Positions 27,839 to 36,475 are shown, numbered from the stretch's first letter. The stretch: DNA of 64,000 bases from Acidiferrum sp963764675 (GCA_963764675.1 CAVXTQ010000006.1:558001-622000); one strand, 5' to 3'. Translations and numbers: made by a program. Notes: generated by a model not told the origin, from the sequence alone.

Positions 27839-28183
27839 TATGCCCATCCTCCACTCTGCCCGCAGCCGATCCCTGTACGGCCGCGCCCCTTTCACTAAAT
27901 TTCGCAGATTCTTGCCTGGACACACGACACTAGGAAAACGTGTTCCAGAACTCCCCAAACTCCTAGACCTGACCCGCGGTCCCGGCTTTGCGGCAACTAC
28001 AGCATCAAGTTCGCGAGCGCCTGGACCGGCTCATTTTCAAATCCGATCCGCGTGACAATACAGGAAACATTTGTTTCACGCTACGGAAAAATTCGAGGCG
28101 TGTTTCGCGTACAAACCGCAGTACTGGAGCTACGATGGCCCCCGCCACCCGCAGCTCCTCTCGCAAATTCGCCGGTCGGCGCG
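27839..28183. other. Intergenic region between PilZ gene and NtrC-type regulator gene
   Basis: These 345 bases contain no gene I can support. They cover the 3' side of the NtrC-type gene and the promoter of the minus-strand PilZ gene. Short in-frame stretches on the plus strand look like random open frames. Confidence 0.45.
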
Positions 28184-29653
28184 CTATTCGTTGCGGATCG
28201 CGCCCACCGGTGTTGCCTCTTCCACCGGAGCGGCGGCCTTATCCGCGGCCGACCGCCGTGTCCGCGGCGTATCCAGATTGAACTGGCGCATCTTGTACAG
28301 CAACGCTTTGTAGCTGATTCCCAGCATCTTCGCGGCATCCTTCCGGCACCAGCGCGTCTTCTCGAGCGCGTCCGCGATCGCTTCCATCTCCGCTTCGTCC
28401 TTCAGTCCGCGTACCAACGCCTTCAGACCCTGCTCGCGCGGAATCGCTGCTTCTTGCCGCGGCGAGGTACGCTGGCGCGATGCGGACATCTCAATTAACT
28501 CGCGCAAGCTGCCCTCGTCATCTTCGAGAATCACATAGCGCTTGACGAAATTTTCCAGCTCGCGCAGGTTGCCCGGCCACGGATAATTCACCGCCGCATC
28601 CAACAGGTGCTTCGATGGTCCCTGCGCCGGCTTCCCGAATTTTTCGCTGTACTTGTCCAGGAAGTGGCGGAAAAGCAGCGGGATTTCCGCAGCCCTCTCG
28701 CGCAGTGGCGGAACGAGAATCGAAAGAACGTTCAGCCGGTAGTACAGATCTTCGCGGAAGCGGCCCGTCTTCATCGCTTCTTGCACATCGACGTTGGTTG
28801 CGGCCAGCACGCGGACATCGGTGTCGATCATGTGCCGCCCGCCGAGGCGCGAGTATTGGTGATCCTGGAGGACGTGCAGGAGCTTTGCCTGCAAATGCGT
28901 GGTCATCTCCGCGATTTCATCGAGAAAGATCGTGCCTTTATTGGCCATCTCGAACTTGCCGGGCTTGGCGCGAACCGCTCCCGTAAAGGCGCCCTGCTCA
29001 AAGCCGAACAACTCCGATTCCAGTAATTCGCCGGGCAGAGCCGCGCAATTCACTTTGACGAACGCCTGGTTGCGACGCTTCGAGCGCAGATGAATCATCC
29101 GCGCCACAACTTCTTTTCCGACGCCGCTCTCGCCGCAGATGAATACCGGCACGTCCACCGGAGCAATCTGCAAAATCTGCTGGCGGATACGCACCATCTG
29201 GGGGCTGGCGGCCAAGAAGCTCAGGTCTTCGGTGACCTGGTCGCAATAGTCCCGCAGCGCTTGGTTTTCTTGCGTCAGGTGCTTCTTCTGTCGCGACTTC
29301 AGCATTGCCGCGTCAAGGTCGCTCTTCTCGAATGGCTTCGTCAGGTAGTCGTGCGCGCCAATCCGGATGGCTTCCACCACGGTGCCCACTTCGTTGGAAC
29401 AGCTCAGCATGATGATATTGAGGGTACGGTCGAGCTGAAGAAGTTCCTTCAGCGTATCGATGCCGTTCATTTCCGGCATCAGCACATCGAGAATGATCAG
29501 GTCCGGACGCTCGCCGTCGCTGACCTTGGCGATGACTTCTTTGCCGGAGCCGACCGTCTCCACGTCGAAGCCGTCCACTTCCAGCAGCGTTTGCAGATAC
29601 TTGCGGATGCTCGGCTCGTCATCCACGACCAGGATCTTTTCTTTGACAGCCAT
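28184..29653 (-). CDS. NtrC-family response regulator (receiver, AAA+, Fis HTH)
   Basis: A 489-residue protein. The receiver (1-120) has VVDDE at the acidic pocket, phospho-acceptor D56 in ILDVLMP and K107 in LTKPF. The AAA+ domain (about 145-385) has Walker A GESGVGKE, the canonical σ54-contacting GAFTGA at 221-226, and Walker B TIFLDEIAEM. A Fis-type HTH (about 425-465; RKDAAKMLGISYKALLYKM) follows. It should activate σ54 promoters when phosphorylated. The kinase gene lies 65 bases upstream on the same strand, making a two-component pair. Confidence 0.94.
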   Translation of the reverse strand: MAVKEKILVVDDEPSIRKYLQTLLEVDGFDVETVGSGKEVIAKVSDGERPDLIILDVLMPEMNGIDTLKELLQLDRTLNIIMLSCSNEVGTVVEAIRIGAHDYLTKPFEKSDLDAAMLKSRQKKHLTQENQALRDYCDQVTEDLSFLAASPQMVRIRQQILQIAPVDVPVFICGESGVGKEVVARMIHLRSKRRNQAFVKVNCAALPGELLESELFGFEQGAFTGAVRAKPGKFEMANKGTIFLDEIAEMTTHLQAKLLHVLQDHQYSRLGGRHMIDTDVRVLAATNVDVQEAMKTGRFREDLYYRLNVLSILVPPLRERAAEIPLLFRHFLDKYSEKFGKPAQGPSKHLLDAAVNYPWPGNLRELENFVKRYVILEDDEGSLRELIEMSASRQRTSPRQEAAIPREQGLKALVRGLKDEAEMEAIADALEKTRWCRKDAAKMLGISYKALLYKMRQFNLDTPRTRRSAADKAAAPVEEATPVGAIRNE

Positions 29654-29718
29654 TCGACATCTCCCTCTTTACGTCCCGAACGTTACGGTCTCGACGCCTG
29701 CTCGCGATTCAGCGTCAA

Positions 29719-30972
29719 CTAGTTTTGATCCATCGGCAATAAGAATGTGAATTTGCTTCCGCCGACTGCTTCGCTCTCCACCCAGATTTTCCCGCGGTGC
29801 GCCTGCACCAGTCGCTTCGCGATGGCCAATCCCAGGCCCATTCCCGTGGTGTTGCGATCGACGCGCACGAAATCCTCGAAAATTTCCTGGTGATGCTCCG
29901 GAGCGATTCCTGGGCCAGAGTCGGCCACCGAAACTTCCACGCTGTTGGGCCGCGGCAAACGGAAGCGCCGGCGTTCCTGCACGGGAGACGCTTCGGTTAC
30001 GCGGCGCTCCCAAAAATGTGGTAGCGCGCGCAGCGTGACGCAACCCCCGGCCGGCGTGTGCTTCAGCGCATTGTCCAGAAGATTGGCCGCCGCCTGCTGC
30101 ACCTTCTGGTAGTCAAACCGGAAGTTCGGGATCGAAGGATCGAAAGCCGACTCGAGTCTCACGCCCTTGCGCTGGAAAGCCTCCAGCCACCTTTTGGCGA
30201 GCTCATCCAGGCAATCGCGCATGTCGTTCTCGCGAAGCTGCAGAACCAGCTTGCCGCTCTCGAGCGCGGAATAGTTCAGGAACATCGAAACGAGACGCAC
30301 GAGCCGCTCGCAGCTTTCCTTCGACTCTTCCAAAATGTCGCGCTGTTTCTCGGACAAACGTCCCAGCGAACTGGTCAGCAGCAAATCGTAGTAACCCTTA
30401 ATCACGGCAAGCGGCGTTTTCAACTCATGCGCCGCCGAAGCCAGAAATACGGTTTTCTGCCGGTTCACTTCCTGCAGCTTCAAGTACGCGGCGAGCAAAT
30501 TCCGATACGTGATTTCGCGTTCCTGCAGCAACTCTTGCACGGTGATTTGCGTCCCAGATTCCGCCACAGGTTGCGCTTCGGGCATCGGCTCAAACTGCAC
30601 GACGACCCAATCGGGTTCGGGCATCCACTGAACGCTGGCGCTGGCTCTCTTCTCGCCGCGCTCGAGGTTGAGCTTTACTTCTTGCTCTCCGCTTTCGATC
30701 TCGCCGAAAATTCTCTTGGAGTCCATTTGCAGGACGTCGCTGAACAAGTTCAGCTGGCTAAATTCGCCGAGGCCAATTGACTCCAGGCACTGCCGCGCGC
30801 GCGAATTGACCAGCAAGATGCGCCCGCTGCGCTCCGCCACTAGCATCGACTTATCCAGCGTGTCCAGAAGACGGTTCACCATCCCAAGGGGGATAGCGCC
30901 AGGACCCGGCTGGTCGGTCTGCGGCGGTGCGATAATGGTTCTACTCGTCAAGACTGCCCCGTTCGGCGGCAC
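29719..30972 (-). CDS. Soluble sensor histidine kinase (PAS-like, HisKA, HATPase)
   Basis: A 417-residue protein without membrane segments. A PAS-like domain (about 32-130) is followed by a short coiled coil, then the H-box AHELKTPLAVIKGY with phospho-acceptor H182, N-box NLLDNALKHTP, and G-boxes DSGPGIAPEHH and GMGLGLAIAKRL. It most likely phosphorylates the adjacent NtrC-type regulator. The signal is presumably cytoplasmic. The GTG at 30972 is taken as the start, but a TTG (30951) or ATG (30882) further in is possible since no strong ribosome-binding site decides it. Confidence 0.9.
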   Translation of the reverse strand: MPPNGAVLTSRTIIAPPQTDQPGPGAIPLGMVNRLLDTLDKSMLVAERSGRILLVNSRARQCLESIGLGEFSQLNLFSDVLQMDSKRIFGEIESGEQEVKLNLERGEKRASASVQWMPEPDWVVVQFEPMPEAQPVAESGTQITVQELLQEREITYRNLLAAYLKLQEVNRQKTVFLASAAHELKTPLAVIKGYYDLLLTSSLGRLSEKQRDILEESKESCERLVRLVSMFLNYSALESGKLVLQLRENDMRDCLDELAKRWLEAFQRKGVRLESAFDPSIPNFRFDYQKVQQAAANLLDNALKHTPAGGCVTLRALPHFWERRVTEASPVQERRRFRLPRPNSVEVSVADSGPGIAPEHHQEIFEDFVRVDRNTTGMGLGLAIAKRLVQAHRGKIWVESEAVGGSKFTFLLPMDQN

Positions 30973-31184
30973 GACAGGAAAAAATTTTCCCTATTTGCAC
31001 GCTGGTCATCGTCGCAGAGCACTTCTAGAACTGTCAATGGTAAAAGCGTGCCATTTGCACAATTGCGGAAATCAAGTTGCCTTAGTCGTAGGTAGGATGC
31101 CAACATCCCCATCCGCCCCTCCTATGCCCCTATGTAACTGATATATTTCTTAAAGAGTTACGGAGAGTGCAGGTTACGCACGTG

Positions 31185-31200
31185 TGGCATTGAATCTGCT
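31185..31200 (+). promoter_or_regulatory. Candidate σ54 -24/-12 element ahead of a PilZ gene
   Basis: TGGCAT and CTGCT are spaced so that GG and GC are ten bases apart, as in σ54 promoters (consensus TGGCAC-N5-TTGCW). The -12 half has one mismatch. It is 40 bases ahead of the PilZ start at 31240 and close to two σ54-type activators. Confidence 0.35.
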
Positions 31201-31239
31201 CACTCTCGTACTAGTTCGACAGTACTATGGGGCGGCCGA

Positions 31240-31590
31240 GTGAAAATCGACAGTCTGAAGGAAGGTCAGCACTTGGATCACATGCAGCGGCGTCAGTCCC
31301 CTCGAATACGCCTGCAGGTCCCTATCTTCCTGCGTGGAACGGATTCTTCGGGCGTCGAGTTCATCGAACTCACGAAAACGCTCAACATTGGGTCCGCTGG
31401 GGCTTGTATTACATCTACCCACATTCTTCAGCTCGATCAGATTGTCCATTTGACTGTGCCCGCTCCCTCCCCGACCTCCTCAAGCCTTGTACCAAACGAG
31501 ACTCCTCCGATTGCAGCCAAGGTTCTTCGCCAGGAAGCCGCAGGGGATATGCGCCTCTTCGGATTGGAATTTCTCCGGCCACTTGAGTAA
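31240..31590 (+). CDS. PilZ-domain protein
   Basis: A 116-residue PilZ domain. QRRQSPRIRLQVP gives the RxxxR motif, and KTLNIGSAGACI gives the (D/N)xSxxG equivalent (N-I-G-S-A-G). It probably binds c-di-GMP. The start is GTG at 31240; ATG at 31282 is an alternative that would begin immediately before the RxxxR motif. It is divergent from the histidine kinase gene and precedes the GGDEF-PilZ gene. Confidence 0.78.
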   Translation: MKIDSLKEGQHLDHMQRRQSPRIRLQVPIFLRGTDSSGVEFIELTKTLNIGSAGACITSTHILQLDQIVHLTVPAPSPTSSSLVPNETPPIAAKVLRQEAAGDMRLFGLEFLRPLE

Positions 31591-31858
31591 ATATATGCCC
31601 TTTCCTGGCTTCCGCCCGGACCTTGGGGTGTTTTCGTTACATCCGCCCCCGACAATTGTTCCACTCACGGCTCCCTCGGCCCGCCTGTATCTCCTTTATC
31701 TTGCAACAACATTACTCGTAGGACTGTACGTACCCCCACTTTCCACAGGTCTCTCCCACTAGATTTGGATGGACTCCGACTTGCTCCCAGTGTAAAGAGA
31801 AAGCTTCTCGTTCTTTCCCCAACCCCGCGGGGATAGGCAAGAGTTAGGTGTCCTTCAA

Positions 31859-33223
31859 ATGCCCAGCCCTGGCCCCGGTGGCGCCACGCCCCCTCGCCTG
31901 CCGATTGAGGATTCGTACCTCGAACTCCTAGCCGATACCCTCGACGGCTTGGACGTCTCGGCGCGCGGTCAATTCCTGCAGCGGTACATTCGCGCCATTA
32001 CCCACCTGGACCTGCGCGAGAATCAGTGCATTCAGCTTTGGGACGAAATGCTGACGCGACGCCGCGAGCTCAGTGAGAACCTTGGCCGCCAAGTGGCGCT
32101 GAAAACGGCGCTGATGGACGTCCTCACCTCCGCGGGCTTGTTCCGCGTGCCGATCGTCCTGGAATACGACGACCTAAAGATCCTGCAACTCAATGCCGTG
32201 ACCGATCCTTTGACCGGCCTGTACAATCGCCGCCTTTTCGGCGAGTCCCTTGAAAAAGAGCTCAATCGCAGCCGGCGTTATAATTCGCAGTTGGGTCTGG
32301 TGATCCTCGATCTGCATCGCTTCAAGGAAGTGAACGACAAGTACGGGCATCCTCGTGGCGACGAAGTGCTGCGCGCGGCCGCTACCACGCTCAAGAAAGC
32401 CCTGCGTACATCGGACTCCGCGTTTCGCATCGGCGGCGATGAATTTGCTCTCCTGTTGCCGCAAACCGACGCCGATCAAGCACTCGGGCTCAGCCGCCGC
32501 GTCGAGACCGTTTTCGCCGAAACGCTGCATGCCTTGCAACTCAGCGTCAGCGTAAACATGGACCACGGCGTTGCCGTGTTCCCTCAAGACGGCGAGCAAG
32601 CCGACCAGCTAATTCGCGTCGCCGATGAGCGCCTCTATCGCTTGAAGCACGCCAATCATCGCAAGCCCGGAAACGGTGGATCCCGAACGGAGCCTGCCGT
32701 TGCTCCCGCGCCCGCGCCCGCTCCTCCGCCGGCACCCACGGCCACCGCACCCCCGGCACCCGCTCCTGCTCCCGTAGCTCCGGTCCTTCCAACGCCGGAG
32801 CGCAGCGCCGCGGTCCCAAAACCTATCTCCATCGAGTACAGGCGCCCGCTCGAGCGGGCAGAACCCGCCGCTGCGGCGGCCGCACCTGCGCCAGCGCCAC
32901 CGAGTCCAACCGAGATTTCCACGAGCCACGCGCCCACCGCGCCACGCGTCTACGCCATGCAGCGCAAGGCCGAGCGGGTTTCCATGACCGGCACAAACGC
33001 CTACGCCATGCTCGGTGAACACAATGCACGCCGCGCTCGCGTAGTTGACCTGGGATTCGGCGGTGTGGCGATCGAGATGGACGCCCCCGAAGAGCTCCCG
33101 GAAAATATCCTCGCGATCCTGCACGTGCCCATTCTGCCGCCGGTGCGCGTGAGTCTTAAGCCCGTATGGACGCAGCGCACCAAACTAGGCGGCTATCGCG
33201 TCGGCTGCGCCTTCGTCTCCTGA
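31859..33223 (+). CDS. Diguanylate cyclase with C-terminal PilZ domain
   Basis: A 454-residue protein. An N-terminal helical region (1-120) precedes a GGDEF domain (about 120-275) with active-site GGDEF at about 192-196 and the product-inhibition I-site RTSD five residues before it, so it should make c-di-GMP from GTP and be feedback-inhibited. A Pro/Ala-rich linker (about 280-350) leads to a PilZ-like domain (about 355-454; KAERVSMTGTNAY and VVDLGFGGVAIEM). A synthase fused to a receptor could sense its own product. No membrane segment is visible. Confidence 0.9.
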   Translation: MPSPGPGGATPPRLPIEDSYLELLADTLDGLDVSARGQFLQRYIRAITHLDLRENQCIQLWDEMLTRRRELSENLGRQVALKTALMDVLTSAGLFRVPIVLEYDDLKILQLNAVTDPLTGLYNRRLFGESLEKELNRSRRYNSQLGLVILDLHRFKEVNDKYGHPRGDEVLRAAATTLKKALRTSDSAFRIGGDEFALLLPQTDADQALGLSRRVETVFAETLHALQLSVSVNMDHGVAVFPQDGEQADQLIRVADERLYRLKHANHRKPGNGGSRTEPAVAPAPAPAPPPAPTATAPPAPAPAPVAPVLPTPERSAAVPKPISIEYRRPLERAEPAAAAAAPAPAPPSPTEISTSHAPTAPRVYAMQRKAERVSMTGTNAYAMLGEHNARRARVVDLGFGGVAIEMDAPEELPENILAILHVPILPPVRVSLKPVWTQRTKLGGYRVGCAFVS

Positions 33224-33235
33224 CACTTGAGAGAT

Positions 33236-33306
33236 TGTCATTTCTGAGTGCATCCGGTGAGGATGCGCGATCGTAGATTCCGGCTCCTGCCGGAAAGAAT
33301 CTCAGC
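33236..33306. repeat. Interspersed repeat family B, copy 1 (divergent)
   Basis: The ends TGTCATTTCTGAG and AGAATCTCAGC match copy 2 at 37523-37567. The middle holds the GCATCC/GGATGC stem and a second hairpin (TTCCGGC...GCCGGAA). Confidence 0.65.
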
Positions 33307-33353
33307 TTCAGCTGCTCCAACTAATTGGCGTTTCAAAGCAGTTTTGACCGCGC

Positions 33354-33872
33354 TTAGTCCGCGCTCTGCCCAATCTGTTGCCGCAAATACCGCGACGTGA
33401 ACAGCAAAGCCTGCTGCACGTGCGCCACACCTAAACCCCATCGCAAGGCCGCTTGCTCACTTGAACTTCCCTGGGCCTCAAGCCGCAGCCGTAGTGCGAA
33501 TCCGGGCAACTTCGCCTCGGCACCGGAGTCCGACGTCAGGCAGACGCGCGCCACCAGCCACTCCGCCGATCCATCCGCTTTCAATAGCTCGACGAGCTTC
33601 TCGACGAGGGAAAAATGCAGCCTGCGGTTGCCGCCAAGACTCTCGCCGCGGAACCTAAGCACAAAATCTCCGCTACACAACGCCCCGCCCGGAATACTGG
33701 CCGCAAGTCCGTCGCCAACCCGGATACGCGGAGCCTCGCAGGTAAATAGCGAGTCGTCGCTCTCGATCGCCGCGAAGAAGCTCCGCAGCGCTCGCTCCGT
33801 TCCCGCATCCTCGACGGCTGGCGAGTTCCCTTCGCCCTGCATCGGCAGTGATTCCACGACTTCCACTCGCAT
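33354..33872 (-). CDS. Hypothetical protein
   Basis: A 172-residue protein starting at ATG 33872 (MRVEVVESLP). I recognise no family. It has no signal peptide or membrane segment; the sequence suggests a mixed alpha/beta fold with an FALRLRLEAQ strand-rich end. Nothing in the neighbourhood suggests a role. Confidence 0.55.
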   Translation of the reverse strand: MRVEVVESLPMQGEGNSPAVEDAGTERALRSFFAAIESDDSLFTCEAPRIRVGDGLAASIPGGALCSGDFVLRFRGESLGGNRRLHFSLVEKLVELLKADGSAEWLVARVCLTSDSGAEAKLPGFALRLRLEAQGSSSEQAALRWGLGVAHVQQALLFTSRYLRQQIGQSAD

Positions 33873-34048
33873 GACTGCGAACCTACGCGAACGCCGCCTG
33901 CCCCACAAGAAAAAAGCAATCGTTCACGTGCCTGACTCTGCCTTATCGCGAAGGCTAGGAACAACCAGCCGTTTTCATGGTCGCCACCGAAATCTGGTTT
34001 GGCTTAGAATCCTGCGAGCCCATACGCGCCCACTCGAAGGAAGGTGCC

Positions 34049-34558
34049 ATGATCGAACCCACGGCAAGCCGTCCCTATTGGCCCGACGCGCTGCAAAATC
34101 CACTGGACGCGACGACGGGCCTGAAGCCCTGGAGCTGGGCCCTGGAACGCCTGGAAAAATCGCACAATTACTGGATCTCCACCGCCCGGCCCGCGCACCC
34201 GCACCTGATGGTCGTTTGGGGTATTTGGTGGGAAAACGCGTTTTGGTTCAGCACCGGCCCGCGCACCCGCAAGGCAAAAAACATCGCGGCAGACCCGCAC
34301 TGCGTCATCGGCACTGAAAAAGCCGACGAAGCCATCATCCTGGAAGGCATCGCGCAAGAAATCAAAGATCGCGCCGTCTGGAAGCAAGTCGCCGGACCCT
34401 ACGATCGGAAATACGGCGGCGACATTTTGCCGCTGCTCGAAGCCTCTGGCGGCTGCATCTTCCGCGTCGAACCGAGAGTCGCTTTCGGCCAAGACGAGCA
34501 CGCCGAGAACTTCACTGAAGCCGCCACCCGCTGGACTTTCCCCAACTCCAAAGCATAA
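34049..34558 (+). CDS. Pyridoxamine 5'-phosphate oxidase-family protein
   Basis: A 169-residue FMN-binding split-barrel protein. Residues about 40-110 (NYWISTARPAHPHLMVVWGIWWENAFWFSTG and the ARN-like RKAKNIAADPHCVIG) fit the PNPOx-like fold that binds FMN or F420. The ATG at 34049 has GAAGGAAGG upstream. Members include oxidoreductases and haem-binding proteins; the exact substrate cannot be given. Confidence 0.78.
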   Translation: MIEPTASRPYWPDALQNPLDATTGLKPWSWALERLEKSHNYWISTARPAHPHLMVVWGIWWENAFWFSTGPRTRKAKNIAADPHCVIGTEKADEAIILEGIAQEIKDRAVWKQVAGPYDRKYGGDILPLLEASGGCIFRVEPRVAFGQDEHAENFTEAATRWTFPNSKA

Positions 34559-34625
34559 GCATGGCTCCGCGTGTAAAATCCAGAACGCGAGCCGGACAGC
34601 AACCGTTCTTGTGAAGGAGAATGCT

Positions 34626-34907
34626 ATGGTGGGCGGGCTAAAAGTAATCCTGGTGAAGGCCGGACACGAACCGGCATTTGAGTCGTTGTTCGCCGAGCTT
34701 CGCCAGATCATGCGCGACCATGAGCCGGACTGCCTGCTCTATTCTTTACTCAAGTCGCGCCAACCCGCGCTCCTACATCGTCCAGGAGCAGTATCGCGAC
34801 CCGGCGGCGCACATCAAACTTCGCCGCACGGGAAGGTCTACTTCCCGAAGATGCGCGCCATCCTGGAAACCATTACCGTCGAATATTTCGATGTCGTCGT
34901 TCCCTAG
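34626..34907 (+). pseudogene. ABM-fold quinol monooxygenase-like gene with two compensating indels
   Basis: The outer parts (MVGGLKVILVKAGHEPAF and GKVYFPKMRAILE) are in one frame, but the expected middle strand SYIVQEQYRDPAAHI lies in another frame between about 34757 and 34816. Restoring two bases in TCGCGCC (34755-34761) and one A in the AAA run (34816-34818) rebuilds a full antibiotic-biosynthesis-monooxygenase domain of about 95 residues. Read as it stands, the frame is open but the core strand is scrambled. It follows the flavin-binding protein gene by 67 bases. Confidence 0.7.
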
Positions 34908-34935
34908 CTGCCCCGCGGTCTCGCGCCACCGCTCA

Positions 34936-34947
34936 GGTAGTGGGTCA
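34936..34947 (+). repeat. 12-bp inverted repeat, left arm
   Basis: GGTAGTGGGTCA pairs perfectly with TGACCCACTACC at 37088-37099, bracketing the IS element and the VOC gene. Confidence 0.45.
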
Positions 34948-35009
34948 CGTTCTGATAATCCGACGTAAACATGCGAGGGAGTTGACCGGTCAAATCGGGT
35001 CCGAGGATT

Positions 35010-36243
35010 ACTAATGGGATGGTCCGCCGCTTTTACCGAGCCAACGGGGCGGTTATAAAAGGTGGAGGAGGCCTCCCATGGAACTACACACCATCGGCAT
35101 TGATCTTGGTAAGACAGTCTTTCATCTGGTCGGGCTCGACCTGCACGGCGAGGTCGTGGTGCGCAAGAAGTTCTCGCGCACACAGCTGCTGCGCTTCACT
35201 GCCAACGTACACGTCGGGTTGATTGGCATGGAAGCCTGCGGAGGTTCGCATTTTCTTGGCCGAGCACTGCGGGAACAGAGACACGAGGTGCGACTGATTC
35301 CGGCGCAGTATGTGAAGCCGTACGTGAAAACGAACAAGAGCGACTACATCGATGCCGAGGCGATCGCTGAGGCTGTCGCACGGCCGACGATGCGTTTCGT
35401 GCCGATCAAGACTGATGACCAGCTGGATATGCAGTCCTTGCATCGCGTGCGCGAGCGTTGGGTGATGCGTCGCACGGCAGTCATCAACCAGATTCGTGGA
35501 TTGCTGCTCGAACGTGGCATAACTCTGCGGAAGGGACGGCGCTATGTCGATGCCGCTTTACCACTGATCCTGGAAGACGCCGACGCTAATCTATCGGGCG
35601 CCTTGCGCATGCTGCTGGCCCAACTGAAGCTGGATCTTGATCAGTTGTCGGTGCGGATTGACGAAGCCGATGCGGTGATCCAGAAGACCGCTCATGAGAA
35701 CGAAGCCTGCCAACGGCTCGTGGCCATCCCTGGCATCGGACCAGTCACGGCCACCGCAGTCATCGCGGCGATCGGCAACGGAGGGGCCTTCCACAAGGGG
35801 CGGGAGTTCGCAGCTTGGATGGGGGTGGTTCCGCGCGAACACTCCACCGGCGGCCAGCAGAAGCTGCTCGGTATCAGCAAACGTGGGAACTCTTACTTGC
35901 GAAGACTGTTCGTGCAAGGCGCACGTGCGGTCCTGCAACAGCGCACGAAGCAGTCTTCCGGTCTGAGTGCGTGGTTGGCACAGCTCACATCGCGCACGCA
36001 CCGCAACGTCGCCGCCGTAGCGTTAGCTAACAAACTCGCCCGCATCGCCTGGGCCGTGCTCGCGAAGAATGAACAATATCGACCCTCAGTGGTGGCCGAT
36101 GTAGCTGCAGCTTAGCGACGACTGCGGAGAACATGATTTCTTACCAGGTCTGCTGGCGAATGAGGAGATGGCACAACGGTCGAACCCGGCGCTCTTTAAA
36201 CCCGTAACCGGAAGAAGTCTCTTAAGACTGAATAACTAATGGG
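35010..36243 (+). mobile_element. IS110-family (IS1111-group) insertion sequence
   Basis: An intact DEDD transposase gene is bracketed by direct copies of ACTAATGGG (35010-35018 and 36235-36243), giving a unit of about 1225 bases, a normal IS110/IS1111 size. There is no terminal inverted repeat or target duplication of ordinary type, as expected for this family. The left non-coding end is short (about 60 bases) and the right one longer (about 120 bases), which fits the IS1111 group, where the bridge RNA is encoded at the right end. A small dyad AGTCTcttaAGACT is at 36216-36229. The exact ends are inferred from the direct repeat only. Confidence 0.7.
35078..36115 (+). CDS. IS110-family transposase (IS1111 group)
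   Basis: A 345-residue recombinase of normal length. The N-terminal RuvC-like DEDD domain starts IGIDLGKTVFHL, continues with MEACGGSHFLGRAL, PAQYVKPYVKTNKSDYID and AEAIAEAVARP. The C-terminal transposase_20 domain (about 210-300) has the helix-hairpin LVAIPGIGPVTATAVIA and the conserved serine region PREHSTGGQQKLLGISKRGN. ATG at 35078 follows a GGAGGAGG ribosome-binding site. It appears intact and could be active. Confidence 0.95.
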   Translation: MELHTIGIDLGKTVFHLVGLDLHGEVVVRKKFSRTQLLRFTANVHVGLIGMEACGGSHFLGRALREQRHEVRLIPAQYVKPYVKTNKSDYIDAEAIAEAVARPTMRFVPIKTDDQLDMQSLHRVRERWVMRRTAVINQIRGLLLERGITLRKGRRYVDAALPLILEDADANLSGALRMLLAQLKLDLDQLSVRIDEADAVIQKTAHENEACQRLVAIPGIGPVTATAVIAAIGNGGAFHKGREFAAWMGVVPREHSTGGQQKLLGISKRGNSYLRRLFVQGARAVLQQRTKQSSGLSAWLAQLTSRTHRNVAAVALANKLARIAWAVLAKNEQYRPSVVADVAAA

Positions 36244-36475
36244 GAAAAGAGCGCAGCGCATTCCATCCTGGCCAGGAGTGATTCACTCCAACAAAGGCCG
36301 TATACATTTGCGCAGACCAACTTGTGACATCCTCACATTTCGCTTGCGGAGAAGCGGCGGACCATACATTCCGGTTAGCCGACAACTCGCCCAGAACCTC
36401 ATCTTTACGCTTCCCAGAACTCCGTTTGCGCAGGTATCGTAGCTCGGGCCGCGCTCTTCTCGGAAGGAGGATGGG
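36116..36475. other. Right end of the IS and flanking non-coding DNA
   Basis: These 360 bases hold the putative IS right end (to about 36243), with possible bridge-RNA sequence, then flanking DNA before the VOC gene. Short frames here have no family signal. AAGGAGG at 36463-36469 is the ribosome-binding site of the VOC gene. Confidence 0.5.

Noticed and set aside
31591..31858. c-di-GMP riboswitch ahead of the GGDEF-PilZ gene
   Set aside because: The GEMM core elements are absent; only a small AGAGAAAGCTTCTC hairpin was seen.
36239..36442. Small open frame after the IS element
   Set aside because: It starts inside the putative IS end, has no ribosome-binding site and shows no family similarity.
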